A stretch of 64,000 nucleotides of DNA from Rhizobium sp. TH135 (GCF_002855515.1 NZ_PKRP01000003.1:1-64000); one strand, 5' to 3'; positions 52,458 to 61,632 are shown, counted from the first letter of the stretch. A program made the numbers and translations. Notes: generated from the letters alone by a model not told the origin.

Positions 52458-54101
52458 ATGAACCGGACGGAAGAAAAACTCGCAGCGCTGAACCAGCCCA
52501 AACCTTGGTCCGGCGTCAATGCCTACCGGTCCGATCCGTTGCTCGTCGATCTGACATCCTCGCTGTCGCGCCCGCTGCGCGAGGAATATGACGTAATCGG
52601 CAAATACGTCACTTCGCCGGAAGCCCAGGAACTGGCGCGTATGGCCAATGCCAGCCCGCCGCAGCTCAGAACCCATGGCGTGCGCGGCGAACGCCTCGAC
52701 GTCGTCGAATTCCACCCCGCCTGGCACGCCCTGATGCGCCGCTCGATGGCCTCCGGCCTGCACTCCTCCGTCTGGGAAAATGCGCCGGAAGCCCGTGGCC
52801 ATGAGCACAAGGCGCGTGCCGTCCGTTTCTTCCTCACCGCCCAGCTCGAATCGGGTCATCTCTGCCCGCTCACCATGACCAGTGCCTCGGTCGCTGCCCT
52901 TGTTGCATCGCCGGCTGTCCAGAAGGAATGGACGCCGCGTATCCTGTCGCGCAAATACGACAGCAGCAACAAGCCGCCGATGCAGAAGAGCGCCGTCACC
53001 ATCGGCATGGGCATGACCGAGAAGCAGGGCGGCACGGATGTCCGCGCCAACACCACGACTGGCGAACGGGTGGGCGAGGGGATCTACCGCCTCGCTGGCC
53101 ACAAGTGGTTCATGTCCGCCCCGATGAGCGACGCCTTCGTCATGCTCGCCCAGACCAAGGATGGCATGGGCTGCTTCCTCGTGCCGCGCCTTCTGGAAGA
53201 TGGCTCCGCCAACGGGCTGGAATTCCAGCGCCTGAAGGACAAGCTCGGCAACCGCTCGAATGCCTCTTCCGAAGTCGAGTTCTCCGAGACCTTCGGTTTC
53301 CTCTTGGGCACACCGGGCGACGGCGTGCGCACCATCCTCGACATGGTGACGCTGACACGCCTCGACTGCGCGCTCTCCTCTGCTGGTATGATGCGTGCAT
53401 CGATGGCCGAAGCCGTGCATCACGTGCGCGGCCGCGCCGTTTTCGGCAAGAACCTCATCGATCAGCCGATGATGACGCGTGTCCTGGCCGACATGGCGCT
53501 CGATGTTGCTGCTGCCACCGCACTTGCCTTCCGCTTGGCCGACAGCTTCGACAAGGCGCGTGAAAACCCTGTCGATGCAGCCTACGCCCGCGTCATGACG
53601 CCCGTCGCCAAATACTGGATCTGCAAGATCGCGCCATCGCTGATCTACGAAGCCATGGAATGCATCGGCGGCAGTGGTTATGTCGAGGAACGCCCGATTG
53701 CGAGGCATTATCGCGAAGCCCCGGTCAATGCGATCTGGGAAGGCTCCGGCAATGTCATGGCGCTGGATGTCTTGCGTGTGCTGAGCCGCGGCAAGGATCT
53801 CTTCGAAACGCTGTTTGCCGGTCTCGAGCGGGATCTCGGTCCCTCGGGCAAGAAGACCGTGGAAGTCCTGCGTGCCGCAACGGCGCTTGCCGAGCGCGAC
53901 GAGGCCGCCGGCCGTCTGCTGATTGAGCAACTGGCGCTCGCGGCCGGTGCCGCCGAGCTTTATCGCCTGGGCGCCGGCAAGATCGCCGATGCCTTCCTCG
54001 AATCACGCTTGGCTGGCGGCTGGCGCCATACCTATGGCGTGCTCGATGCGCGCTTCGATTCCCGCTACGTGCTCGACCTGCTTTATCCGCCCGCCACCTG
54101 A
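52458..54101 (+). CDS. AidB-like acyl-CoA dehydrogenase
   Basis: A 547-residue flavoprotein of the acyl-CoA dehydrogenase family, close to E. coli AidB in length (541) and in N-terminal pattern (an extra domain before the first alpha domain, starting ALNQPKPWSGVNAY). Flavin-pocket motifs: MTEKQGGTDVRANTT, GHKWFMSAPMSDA and YEAMECIGGSGYVEE. AidB is induced on alkylation and can bind DNA; whether this protein does so or acts on acyl-CoA is open. ATG 52458 has AGGA 4 bp ahead; upstream ATGs give a non-conserved extension. No LexA or Ada-type site was seen. It overlaps the AEC gene by 19 bp at the 3' end. Confidence 0.88.
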   Translation: MNRTEEKLAALNQPKPWSGVNAYRSDPLLVDLTSSLSRPLREEYDVIGKYVTSPEAQELARMANASPPQLRTHGVRGERLDVVEFHPAWHALMRRSMASGLHSSVWENAPEARGHEHKARAVRFFLTAQLESGHLCPLTMTSASVAALVASPAVQKEWTPRILSRKYDSSNKPPMQKSAVTIGMGMTEKQGGTDVRANTTTGERVGEGIYRLAGHKWFMSAPMSDAFVMLAQTKDGMGCFLVPRLLEDGSANGLEFQRLKDKLGNRSNASSEVEFSETFGFLLGTPGDGVRTILDMVTLTRLDCALSSAGMMRASMAEAVHHVRGRAVFGKNLIDQPMMTRVLADMALDVAAATALAFRLADSFDKARENPVDAAYARVMTPVAKYWICKIAPSLIYEAMECIGGSGYVEERPIARHYREAPVNAIWEGSGNVMALDVLRVLSRGKDLFETLFAGLERDLGPSGKKTVEVLRAATALAERDEAAGRLLIEQLALAAGAAELYRLGAGKIADAFLESRLAGGWRHTYGVLDARFDSRYVLDLLYPPAT

Positions 54102-55018
54102 GCCGCGAGATAGAGGATCACAGGGATCGTGAAAAAGGCAGCGACCGTCTGCACGGTGGCCGCTGCCGCATAGAGATCGGCATCACCGCCCATCTGCTTG
54201 GCGAGCACATAGCCGTTCATCGCGGTCGGCACGGCTGCACCCAGCGCGATCATCACGACGATCTCGCCTGAGAGCCCGAAGGCGAGGGCAAGGGCGACCG
54301 CGACGACTGGAAAAACGATCAGCTTGAGCAGCAGTGTCAGCAAAACGCTCGGCTGCGGCTTCAGCGCGTCGGCGATCCTCAGCCCCGCACCGACGGTCAC
54401 AAGACCCAAGCCCAGCGAGGCGCTGGCGACCAGGTCAACCGCAGTCATCAGCGGCGCATAGACGGTCAGCCCAGCAAGGTTCACGGCAACGCCCAGTGCC
54501 GCACCGATGATGATGGGGTTGGTGACGATTCGCACGACGAAGGTCTTGAGATTGCGGCTTTCGCCGGAAAACCAGACCATGATGCCGACATTGATCAGGT
54601 TGAGCGGCACGATGATGGAGGCCATGATCACCGCGATGACCGTCAGACCTGTCGCACCGGTCAACTTTTCCGCAATGGCGAGCGCCATGAAACCGTTCCA
54701 GCGCGTCGAGGTCTGGAAGACGGAGGTATAAGCAGGCCCGCCCATGCCGCTCCGCTTGAGAAGTGGCCAGAGCGCCAGCACAAGACCCGTCATCACGCCA
54801 ACGGCGAGCAAGGAGACAAAACCCACGCTGCCACTGTCCAAGGCGGAGAAGTCGGCCGATGACAGCGTCTGGAACAGAAGCGCCGGGAAGAGGACGAAAT
54901 AGCCGAACTGCTCGAGCCCGCCCCAGAAGCTCTCATTGATCAGTGACGTTCGCTTCAGCACCACGCCGAGAATCACGAGCAGGAAGATCGGCAGGATGCT
55001 TTCGAAGATGATCAGCAT
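54083..55018 (-). CDS. AEC-family transporter
   Basis: A 311-residue membrane protein with ten predicted helices in two five-helix repeats, matching the auxin efflux carrier/malonate permease family. Recognisable are the start LIIFESILPIFLLVILGVVLKRT, the TSTRWNGFMALAIAEK block (conserved RWN of the family) and PTAMNGYVLAKQMGGD near the end. Substrates in bacteria are usually organic acids. ATG 55018 begins directly at the first helix; the longer frame to 55126 is not supported. Confidence 0.87.
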   Translation of the reverse strand: MLIIFESILPIFLLVILGVVLKRTSLINESFWGGLEQFGYFVLFPALLFQTLSSADFSALDSGSVGFVSLLAVGVMTGLVLALWPLLKRSGMGGPAYTSVFQTSTRWNGFMALAIAEKLTGATGLTVIAVIMASIIVPLNLINVGIMVWFSGESRNLKTFVVRIVTNPIIIGAALGVAVNLAGLTVYAPLMTAVDLVASASLGLGLVTVGAGLRIADALKPQPSVLLTLLLKLIVFPVVAVALALAFGLSGEIVVMIALGAAVPTAMNGYVLAKQMGGDADLYAAAATVQTVAAFFTIPVILYLAAQVAGG

Positions 55019-55161
55019 GGCGGGTCCAGGATGGCGGGCAGGGGAGGGGTAGACCCGGAAAACCCTGCATTCAATCGAAATTCGTGTCCGGGCGACATTT
55101 TCAGCCAAGTGGCTGAAACTGCTCATCCACAGGCGCTGTTAACCTTAACAAAGGGTTTGCG

Positions 55162-55407
55162 TTGCGCAGCGACGCCGAACGGGCCACCTTTTGGGCGGGA
55201 CAGACGTTAAAGGGTACAGTGGTGACGGACGCTGTTTGTGCACGGCCGGTGGCGACCATCATGATGATGGTGTTTTTCTCGGGGTTGGCGCTCGATATCG
55301 CCGTCCCTGCGACCGTGCTGACGGCGATGGCGTCACTGAAATGGCTGGTGGAAAGCTGGCCGGCGGCAAATGATTTGCCGTTCGATCAAAAGGCGGAAAC
55401 GGCATGA
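55162..55407 (+). CDS. Small hydrophobic protein, unknown function
   Basis: An open frame of 81 residues (TTG at 55162) with one hydrophobic segment, ATIMMMVFFSGLALDIAVPA, and a polar C-terminal end. The true start is unclear: TTG 55162, GTG 55222 or one of the ATGs at 55261. I regard it as possibly real mainly because its stop overlaps the ATG of the next gene by 4 bp (ATGA), which suggests translational coupling. I cannot assign a family. Confidence 0.45.
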   Translation: MRSDAERATFWAGQTLKGTVVTDAVCARPVATIMMMVFFSGLALDIAVPATVLTAMASLKWLVESWPAANDLPFDQKAETA

Positions 55408-55739
55408 AGACACTTCTGCTCTTGTGGGCTTTGCCCATCACGATCTTGGGCGCCTGGTACGGTCTGTCCTACTATGACATGAGCTTCGGCATCTTCATGC
55501 TGACACGCGACGCCCATGATCTCGTCTTCCAGATCTATGGAAACGTGCTCGGCATCGCGCCCGAAACAATCCCGCCGCTGGTCCTGCGCGCGATCATCGT
55601 CGACAGCTTGATCCTGTTTGCGATCATCGGCTTCCGCCGCCGCAAGCAGATCAAGGCCTGGTGGATTGCCCGTCAGGAAAAGTCGGCAGCGCTGTCCGAA
55701 GTGCGGGCAAGTCCCGAAAGCCTGTCCAGCGCGCCTTGA
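55404..55739 (+). CDS. DUF6105-like small membrane protein
   Basis: A 111-residue protein with two hydrophobic helices ([20 protein letters not shown] and [17 protein letters not shown]) flanking a soluble loop ([17 protein letters not shown]), then a basic tail. The pattern matches a family of unknown function restricted to Rhizobiales that I recall as DUF6105. Its last 67 bp overlap the 3' end of ruvX on the opposite strand. Confidence 0.65.
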   Translation: MKTLLLLWALPITILGAWYGLSYYDMSFGIFMLTRDAHDLVFQIYGNVLGIAPETIPPLVLRAIIVDSLILFAIIGFRRRKQIKAWWIARQEKSAALSEVRASPESLSSAP

Positions 55740-56170
55740 AGGATGAAGCTCGCAGCGGCGGAATCGATCCGTTCGCTGCGTTTGGCACGTGACACGTCCA
55801 TTTCCAGCAGCGCCCGTTCGGCCGCCACCGTTGACAGCCGCTCGTCCCAATAGACGAAGGGGATGTCGGTCTTTTCCGACATCGAGCGCACGAAGGCGCG
55901 CGTCGCCTGTACACGCGGTCCGGATGAGCCGTCCATATTGACCGGCAGTCCGATCACGAAGGCGACGATCTTCTCTTTGGCAGCAAAGGCGAGAAGCACC
56001 TCGGCATCCTGCGTGAACTTCACACGCTTGATCACGGGGCGAGGGGTGGCGAAGCGCCGGCCGAGATCGGAGGCAGATAGCCCAATGGTTTTCGTGCCGA
56101 GGTCGAGCCCGGCAATTGCCTCACCGGGTTTCAACTGTGCTGCCAGTTCCTCGATCGTCAGCGTCGCCAT
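55673..56170 (-). CDS. ruvX: Putative pre-16S rRNA nuclease/Holliday junction resolvase RuvX
   Basis: A 165-residue protein of the YqgF family (RNase H fold). Catalytic acidic residues lie in [16 protein letters not shown], in [12 protein letters not shown] and in [13 protein letters not shown]; the [15 protein letters not shown] loop is also typical. YqgF takes part in maturation of the 16S rRNA 5' end and may resolve junctions. ATG 56170 is preferred over GTG 56176. It is convergent with and overlaps the DUF6105-like gene. Confidence 0.92.
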   Translation of the reverse strand: MATLTIEELAAQLKPGEAIAGLDLGTKTIGLSASDLGRRFATPRPVIKRVKFTQDAEVLLAFAAKEKIVAFVIGLPVNMDGSSGPRVQATRAFVRSMSEKTDIPFVYWDERLSTVAAERALLEMDVSRAKRSERIDSAAASFILQGALDRLSGLARTSDSAADFS

Positions 56171-56188
56171 GCCCACCCGTCCTGTTCT

Positions 56189-56485
56189 TTAGCGCTTGCG
56201 CACGAATTCGGTTCTGAGCACGAGGCCCTTGATCCCGTCGAAGCGGCAGTCGATTTCCTCGGGATCATCCGTCAGCCGGATCGAGCGGATGACTGTGCCT
56301 TGCTTCAGCGTCTGGCCGGCACCTTTGACCTTGAGGTCCTTGATTAGAACCACCGAATCGCCATCGGCAAGCTCGGTTCCGGAGGCGTCGCGGGCAGTGG
56401 GCTTGGCCGCTGCTGCAGCTGCAACCTCGGACGCCGGACGCCATTCGCCGGTCGCCTCGTCATACACGTAGTCGTCATCGGCCAT
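56189..56485 (-). CDS. PhnA-like (YjdM C-terminal domain) protein
   Basis: A 98-residue protein whose last 65 residues match the PhnA/YjdM C-terminal SH3-like domain ([19 protein letters not shown], then [19 protein letters not shown]). The N-terminal zinc ribbon of full-length YjdM is absent, replaced by a short acidic leader ([15 protein letters not shown]). Despite the name, no link to phosphonate use is established for this domain. ATG 56485 has AAAGGA ahead of it. It precedes ruvX on the same strand, 18 bp apart. Confidence 0.85.
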   Translation of the reverse strand: MADDDYVYDEATGEWRPASEVAAAAAAKPTARDASGTELADGDSVVLIKDLKVKGAGQTLKQGTVIRSIRLTDDPEEIDCRFDGIKGLVLRTEFVRKR

Positions 56486-56631
56486 GGTCGTTCCTTTCTT
56501 GCACTCAGCGCTACGGCTGTCATGCTCGTCGCTTAAACCGTCCGGACCGGCGAGGCAACTCGACGCCCCGTTGCCGAAGGCCCGGCTTGCCATATATTCC
56601 GACCGACATTTCAAGACCGGAGACTGACATC

Positions 56632-57336
56632 ATGAAAATCACCTGGCTCGGCCATGCCGCCTTCCGCCTCGACTCGGCCAAGGCCTCGATCCTCATCGAC
56701 CCCTTCCTGACCCACAATCCGGGCTTTGCCGGTCTCGACCGGAAGGACATGACCAAGGGCATCACCCATATCCTGCTGACCCACGGTCATGGCGACCATG
56801 TCGGCGACACGGTCCAGCTCGCCAAGGAAACCGGCGCCACGGTTCTGGCCAATGCCGATCTTGCCGCCTGGCTCGGCACCAAGGGCGTCGACAAGCTGGA
56901 AATGGGCAACACCGGCGGAACGATCCATTTCGAAGGCTTCACGGTCACCTTCACCAATGCACTGCATTCCTCCGCGCAAGTGACCGAAGACGGCGTTTCC
57001 CACGCGCTCGGCAATGCAAACGGCCTGATGATGCATTTCGAGGACGAAGCCTCGGTCCTGCACATGGGCGACACCGACATCTTCTCCGACATGAAGCTGA
57101 TCAACGAACTGCATCAGCCGGATGTCGGTCTCGTTCCGATCGGCGACCGCTTCACCATGGGCGGTGCGGTCGCGGCACTGGCCTGCCAGCGCTTCTTCGA
57201 CTTCAAGACGGCGATCCCCTGCCACTACGGATCCTTCCCGATCATCGACCAGACGCCGGAGAAATTCGTCGCTGGCATGGACGGAACCCGCACCCGCGTC
57301 GTCGCCCCGCAGGCAGGCTCAGCCGTCGAGGTCTGA
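56632..57336 (+). CDS. UPF0173 metal-dependent hydrolase
   Basis: A 234-residue metallo-beta-lactamase-fold protein. The metal-binding motif [10 protein letters not shown] is intact, and further ligands appear in [14 protein letters not shown] and PCHYGSFP. The start [13 protein letters not shown] is typical of the UPF0173 (YtkL-like) family, whose substrate is not known. It is followed 66 bp later by gatC on the same strand. Confidence 0.9.
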   Translation: MKITWLGHAAFRLDSAKASILIDPFLTHNPGFAGLDRKDMTKGITHILLTHGHGDHVGDTVQLAKETGATVLANADLAAWLGTKGVDKLEMGNTGGTIHFEGFTVTFTNALHSSAQVTEDGVSHALGNANGLMMHFEDEASVLHMGDTDIFSDMKLINELHQPDVGLVPIGDRFTMGGAVAALACQRFFDFKTAIPCHYGSFPIIDQTPEKFVAGMDGTRTRVVAPQAGSAVEV

Positions 57337-57402
57337 CAAACCCCGTTGCCTCAGCGCTTGACGGCCATTATAGCGAAGAAAACAGCTTATCCGGAGAATG
57401 CC

Positions 57403-57690
57403 ATGTCTGTTGACCTCGCCACCGTCAAGCGCGTCGCCCGCCTTGCCCGCCTCGCCGTGAGTGCGGAGGATGCTGCGCGCATGACCGGAGAGCTGAACGG
57501 CATTCTGGGCTTTGTCGAGCAGCTGGACGAAGTGGATGTCACGGGCGTCGAGCCGATGACATCGGTTACGCCCATGGCGATGAAGAAGCGTGCAGACGTG
57601 GTCACCGACGGCAACAAGGCCGATGCCATTGTCGCCAATGCGCCGGCCACCGACCGCAATTTCTTCCAGGTGCCGAAGGTCGTCGAATAA
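57403..57690 (+). CDS. gatC: Aspartyl/glutamyl-tRNA amidotransferase subunit C
   Basis: Small subunit (95 residues) that stabilises GatA and wraps between GatA and GatB. It has the family start [19 protein letters not shown], then [18 protein letters not shown] and the C-terminal FQVPKVVE that docks on GatA. ATG 57403 is the standard start; the frame upstream is not part of the family. gatA follows 77 bp later. Confidence 0.95.
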   Translation: MSVDLATVKRVARLARLAVSAEDAARMTGELNGILGFVEQLDEVDVTGVEPMTSVTPMAMKKRADVVTDGNKADAIVANAPATDRNFFQVPKVVE

Positions 57691-57767
57691 GACCGACCTC
57701 TGCCCCCTGAGCCAGCCTCCCGAATTTTCCGCCCCGAAGGGCGAAGACAGTCTGAAGTGAAACGACC

Positions 57768-59249
57768 ATGAGCGAACTGACCAGCCTCACCATCGCCGAA
57801 GCCCGCGCGAAACTCGCCGCAAAGGAGATCAAGGCCGTCGAACTGACGGATGCTTATATTTCCGCGATCGAGGCAGCGAATGGCGCGCTGAACGCTTATG
57901 TCGCTGTCACGCCCGACATCGCCCGCGACATGGCAAAGGCGTCCGACGCGCGTATCGCCGACGGCAAGGCTGGTGTGCTGGAAGGCATTCCGCTCGGCGT
58001 CAAGGATCTCTTCGCCACCAAGGGCGTGCACACCCAGGCCTGCAGCCACATCCTCGACGGCTTCAAGCCGGAATATGAATCGACCGTCACCACCAATCTG
58101 TGGGACGCCGGCGCCGTCATGCTCGGCAAGCTTAACATGGACGAATTCGCCATGGGCTCGTCGAACGAGAGTTCCTATTACGGCCCGGCCGTGAACCCTT
58201 GGAAGGCTTCGGGCTCCGACGACAAGCTTGTTCCGGGTGGCTCGTCCGGTGGTTCGGCCGCTGCCGTCGCCGCCCATCTCTGCGCAGGTGCGACTGCAAC
58301 CGATACCGGCGGCTCTATCCGTCAGCCGGCCGCCTTCACCGGCACCGTCGGCATCAAGCCGACCTACGGCCGCTGCTCGCGCTGGGGTGTTGTCGCCTTC
58401 GCCTCGTCGCTCGACCAGGCCGGTCCGATCGCCCGTGACGTGCGCGATGCCGCGATCCTGCTGAAGTCCATGGCCAGCACCGATGCGAAGGACACGACGT
58501 CAGTCGATCTACCCGTGCCGGACTATGAAAAGGCCATCGGCGGCTCCGTGAAGGGCATGAAGATCGGCATCCCCCGCGAATACCGCATTGACGGCATGTC
58601 GGAAGAGATCCTGGCGCTCTGGCAACAGGGCATCGCCTGGCTGAAGGAAGCCGGAGCCGAGATTGTCGACATCTCCCTGCCGCACACGAAATACGCCCTT
58701 CCGGCCTATTATATCGTGGCGCCTGCCGAAGCCTCGTCGAACCTCGCCCGTTACGACGGCGTCCGCTACGGCCTGCGCGTTGACAGCAAGGACATTGCCG
58801 ACATGTACGAAAAGACCCGCGCTGCCGGCTTTGGCAAGGAAGTTCAGCGCCGCATCATGATCGGCACCTATGTGCTGTCGGCCGGTTACTACGACGCCTA
58901 TTACCTGAAGGCCCAGAAGGTCCGCACGCTGATCAAGCGCGACTTCGAACTCGCCTTCGAAGCCGGCGTCGACGCGATCCTGACGCCGATCACGCCGTCG
59001 TCTGCCTTCGCCATCGGCGACAAGGAACTCGCGGCCGATCCGGTCAAGATGTACCAGCAGGACGTCTTCAGCATCACGCTGAACATGGCGGGCCTGCCGG
59101 GTATCTCCGTTCCCGCGGGCCTCGACAGCCGGGGCCTGCCGCTCGGCCTTCAGGTCATCGGCAAGCCCTTTGAGGAGGAAACCCTCTTCAAGACCGCCCA
59201 CGTCATAGAACAGGCAGCCGGCAAGTTCACGCCGGCCAAGTGGTGGTAA
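57768..59249 (+). CDS. gatA: Aspartyl/glutamyl-tRNA amidotransferase subunit A
   Basis: The 493-residue amidase subunit that frees ammonia from glutamine for transamidation of Glu-tRNA-Gln or Asp-tRNA-Asn. The Ser-cisSer-Lys triad sits in [10 protein letters not shown] (Lys) and in the signature [20 protein letters not shown] (Ser), followed by [15 protein letters not shown]. The last bases overlap the start of a GNAT gene. gatB is not next to gatA but 2.5 kb away, after an accessory patch. Confidence 0.96.
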   Translation: MSELTSLTIAEARAKLAAKEIKAVELTDAYISAIEAANGALNAYVAVTPDIARDMAKASDARIADGKAGVLEGIPLGVKDLFATKGVHTQACSHILDGFKPEYESTVTTNLWDAGAVMLGKLNMDEFAMGSSNESSYYGPAVNPWKASGSDDKLVPGGSSGGSAAAVAAHLCAGATATDTGGSIRQPAAFTGTVGIKPTYGRCSRWGVVAFASSLDQAGPIARDVRDAAILLKSMASTDAKDTTSVDLPVPDYEKAIGGSVKGMKIGIPREYRIDGMSEEILALWQQGIAWLKEAGAEIVDISLPHTKYALPAYYIVAPAEASSNLARYDGVRYGLRVDSKDIADMYEKTRAAGFGKEVQRRIMIGTYVLSAGYYDAYYLKAQKVRTLIKRDFELAFEAGVDAILTPITPSSAFAIGDKELAADPVKMYQQDVFSITLNMAGLPGISVPAGLDSRGLPLGLQVIGKPFEEETLFKTAHVIEQAAGKFTPAKWW

Positions 59250-59725
59250 AGGACTTCGTCATCAGGGACATGATAGCGGCCGATGCAGACAGCGTCGGCC
59301 GTGTCGGTTTCGAGGCATGGGCGGCCAATCCGGTGTTGAACGCCTATGGCGTCGACATGATGGTGCGCATTCGCTTGAGCTTCCGCCGCTTTGCCCAGGA
59401 CCGTTTCAGCCTGATCACCATCGGCGAACTCGGTGGCGAGATCGCCGGCTGGACCGCCCGCGAAGGCGCGCGGGACTACATCTCCGATCTCTGGGTCAGC
59501 CCCGCCCATCAGGGGCTGGGCATCGGCTCCGCCCTTGTCTCGGCAACGCTGCGGGAGATGCGCTCCGAAGGCCTGAAGCGGGCGCGGATCGATACCCACG
59601 CCGCAAACGAAAGCGCCATCCGGCTCTACAAGGACTTAGGATTTTCCATCGTCTGGCGCGGTATGCAGCATTCCCCATCCATGGGCATGATGGTGGAAAA
59701 GGTGAAGATGCAGCAGGTGTTCTGA
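59240..59725 (+). CDS. GNAT-family N-acetyltransferase
   Basis: A 161-residue acetyltransferase. The acetyl-CoA binding motif A is [15 protein letters not shown], followed by the helix [15 protein letters not shown] and the C-terminal block [19 protein letters not shown]. The GTG start at 59240 overlaps the gatA stop; ATG 59270 is an alternative that would still keep the catalytic part. Substrate unknown. Confidence 0.85.
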   Translation: MVVKDFVIRDMIAADADSVGRVGFEAWAANPVLNAYGVDMMVRIRLSFRRFAQDRFSLITIGELGGEIAGWTAREGARDYISDLWVSPAHQGLGIGSALVSATLREMRSEGLKRARIDTHAANESAIRLYKDLGFSIVWRGMQHSPSMGMMVEKVKMQQVF

Positions 59726-59749
59726 AAGCTCTCTAAGCTGGACGGTGGC

Positions 59750-60046
59750 TCATTCCTCCGACGGCGGATAGAGCCGGCGCTGATGAAGAATTGTCACGAT
59801 GTCGAGTTCTGCCGTGGACACGACCCGATAGACGACGGTGTAGGGGAGGCCAGGGACTGCAAACTCCCGGGTTTCCGAGATTGCACCCGGTCTCCCGAGC
59901 GTCGGGAAATGACCTAGAGTGTCTGTCACCTGCCGAAGCCGCGACAGGATCCGTGCCGCGGCCAAAGCGTCTTGGTCGGCGATATACGCATGAATGGCGA
60001 TGAGATCTGCTTTAGCTTGTGGTGAGAACTTAACGTTCAAAGCCAA
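59750..60046 (-). CDS. RelE/ParE-family toxin
   Basis: A 98-residue protein of the ParE/RelE superfamily: VKFSPQAKADLIAIHAYIAD at the start, a helical middle part, and a C-terminal beta segment with PGLPYTVVYRVVSTAELDIV ... HQRRLYP, the usual core (Tyr-Arg and ILHQRR region). Such toxins poison DNA gyrase (ParE) or cleave mRNA (RelE). Its start overlaps the upstream antitoxin gene by 17 bp. The set of residues alone does not tell which target it has. Confidence 0.85.
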   Translation of the reverse strand: MALNVKFSPQAKADLIAIHAYIADQDALAAARILSRLRQVTDTLGHFPTLGRPGAISETREFAVPGLPYTVVYRVVSTAELDIVTILHQRRLYPPSEE

Positions 60047-60215
60047 AGCTCTCCCAAACCTCAGCAGCCGGGATCATGGCCTCACGATCCTCGCACTGTT
60101 TGAGCGCCTTGGTGACTTTCTGGAGTTTCCAGGCTTCGTATTCCTTCGCAGACGCGTCCCCAGACGGGGGCGCGAAGTCTAATTCATCCGAAGGTTTCGA
60201 TTTTGGCCCAATCAT
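60030..60215 (-). CDS. Antitoxin of the RelE/ParE module
   Basis: A small acidic protein of about 61 residues (ATG 60215, MIGPKSKPSDELDFAPPSG) or 67 residues from ATG 60233. It overlaps the toxin start by 17 bp, the classical antitoxin-first order. The C-terminal helical part (EYEAWKLQKVTKALKQCEDR) would bind the toxin; the ending EVWESFGFER is typical of addiction-module proteins of this type. No DNA-binding fold is recognised. The longer frame to 60329 would run into the YjhX-like gene and is unlikely. Confidence 0.75.
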   Translation of the reverse strand: MIGPKSKPSDELDFAPPSGDASAKEYEAWKLQKVTKALKQCEDREAMIPAAEVWESFGFER

Positions 60216-60300
60216 CCTTGCAGCATAGCGCATGTTTGCAACCGGGCCAACTGAGTGAAAGAGACGCCAGCACCGCAACAAGCAGTGCTGGCGACTAAGC

Positions 60301-60558
60301 TCACCTATTGTCCAGCTCAGCCCTGACAAGCCTCAAGCCCCGTTCGGTTATCCGATAAGGCTTGCCCTGTTTCGAGCTGATCGCCTTCAGGCGTTTCAGC
60401 CGCCGGAAGAGTTCGATGTCGAAGCCGGGATAGAGCCAGCCGTCGCGGGAGAAGCACAGGGCCTTCTCGATCTTGCGTCTGTCATCGCGGTGGAGTTCGA
60501 TCCATCCGCCCTGAGCCATGAGATGAAGGATACGCTGATCCGTGCGTGAAATGTCCAT
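60301..60558 (-). CDS. YjhX-family protein (TopAI-like topoisomerase I inhibitor)
   Basis: An 85-residue protein that matches E. coli YjhX (UPF0386) in length and through most of its sequence: RTDQRILHLMAQGGWIE at the start, the central CFSRDGWLYPGF, then LFRRLKRLKAISSKQGKPYR and the ending LRLVRAELDNR. YjhX, renamed TopAI, binds and inhibits topoisomerase I, and is countered by the GNAT-type antitoxin YjhQ encoded beside it. Here a GNAT gene lies next to it but in the opposite direction. The gene is followed by the RelE/ParE module on the same strand. Confidence 0.88.
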   Translation of the reverse strand: MDISRTDQRILHLMAQGGWIELHRDDRRKIEKALCFSRDGWLYPGFDIELFRRLKRLKAISSKQGKPYRITERGLRLVRAELDNR

Positions 60559-60570
60559 GGTGTGATGTCC

Positions 60571-60697
60571 GGAGAAGCGCGCTGAAAAGCGCGCATGAAA
60601 ACGTGTCCGGCGCCGCAGGGCGTCGGGGCTTCGTTTTCTGGCCCTGGCCGTTCGCTCCGAAAGGAGCGGGGCAGGGCCTTTACCGGGACTCGGACAA
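60571..60697. other. Strongly folded intergenic element
   Basis: A compact 125-bp region between the YjhX-like and GNAT genes. It contains two hairpins with GAAA tetraloops on the plus strand (GCGCGCT-GAAA-AGCGCGC at 60577-60594 and CGCTCC-GAAA-GGAGCG at 60653-60668), the latter extended by GCCCTG/CAGGGC; a GGCGCC/GGCGTC stem; and an outer closing pair TGTCCG/CGGACA. Together these resemble a junction-type RNA or an interspersed palindromic repeat. I do not recognise its family. Confidence 0.45.
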
Positions 60698-60829
60698 ACC
60701 GAACATCAAAACTCCTGTAGACGGAATGCAGATAGCACAGCGCCGACTTTCGCGTCCATTGCGTTGAGGACACACACTCTGGTCAAGAATCATCACCGGT
60801 GTTTTACTGATCACAACGAAGAGGTGAGG

Positions 60830-61339
60830 ATGGTCACGATCCGCAAGGCTCGAGAGGGTGATGCAGGGCTCCTGACGGAGATCGGCATGCGCGCCTGGCG
60901 CAAGGCGATGGCCTCGGTCGGCGAGGCTGCCGAGATGGTCGCCAACGCTCGCGATGCCTTTGCGCGCTTCACAGAAGAGGGCTGGATCACTATCACCGTC
61001 GTCGAAGCATCAGGCATCCCAGCGGGCTGGGCGGCCCGCGAGGACATGGACGAGACAATCACCGACTTCTGGATCGATCCGGATTTTGAGGGTCGCGGTC
61101 TCGGCACGGCTCTCCTGGATGCGGTGGAGGAGGGCATGAAGGCGCAAGGCTTTTCCGTCGCCCGCCTCCAGACGCACGCCATGAACGGCGATGCCCTGAA
61201 ATTCTTCGAAAAGCGCGGCTATTCGGTGAACTGGCTGACTGTCAGCTACAATCCGAAGCTCGACCGGGATGTGCAATCGGTCGGTCTTTCCAAGTTGCTG
61301 TCGGACGAAGGCGGCACCGGCTACGGCCAGGAATTCTGA
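60830..61339 (+). CDS. GNAT-family N-acetyltransferase beside the YjhX-like gene
   Basis: A 169-residue acetyltransferase with acetyl-CoA motif DPDFEGRGLGTALLDAVE and C-terminal block NGDALKFFEKRGYSVNW. ATG 60830 is preceded by GAGGTGAGG; the longer frame from 60764 has no ribosome site. Position makes it a candidate functional partner of the divergent YjhX-like protein, as YjhQ is for TopAI in E. coli. Its 3' end overlaps the DUF1294 gene by 19 bp on the opposite strand. Confidence 0.85.
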   Translation: MVTIRKAREGDAGLLTEIGMRAWRKAMASVGEAAEMVANARDAFARFTEEGWITITVVEASGIPAGWAAREDMDETITDFWIDPDFEGRGLGTALLDAVEEGMKAQGFSVARLQTHAMNGDALKFFEKRGYSVNWLTVSYNPKLDRDVQSVGLSKLLSDEGGTGYGQEF

Positions 61340-61632
61340 GAGAAGCGCATGAGGCCGAGCGCTGCCAACGCGACGATCTGGATGGTAAGCATCGCCGGGA
61401 CCAGCCAGTTGAACGGTGCCTTGCGCGTTTTGTGACGAAACAATCGCTGACCGATGAAGGCGCCGAGGGCCCCGAACAGAATGATCGCGATCACAAGCCG
61501 TCGCTCAGGCACTCGCCATAGGCCACGGATCGCCGCGCGCTTGTCGAGACCGAAGAGGCAGAGCACGCCCAAGTTCCAGACAATGAAGAGGATGCCCAGC
61601 AAGGCCGGCAAGGGGAGCATGGTGACAGACAT
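61321..61632 (-). CDS. DUF1294 membrane protein
   Basis: A 103-residue protein with three hydrophobic segments; the start LLGILFIVWNLGVLCLFGLDK and the FGALGAFIGQRLFRHKTRK loop are typical of DUF1294, a family of small membrane proteins sometimes fused to cold-shock domains. No such fusion here. Function unknown. It ends within the GNAT gene on the other strand. Confidence 0.82.
   Translation of the reverse strand: MSVTMLPLPALLGILFIVWNLGVLCLFGLDKRAAIRGLWRVPERRLVIAIILFGALGAFIGQRLFRHKTRKAPFNWLVPAMLTIQIVALAALGLMRFSQNSWP

Noticed and set aside
52266..53930. A 554-codon minus-strand open frame opposite the AidB-like gene
   Set aside because: Composition typical of an antisense shadow; the plus strand encodes a complete flavoenzyme with conserved motifs.
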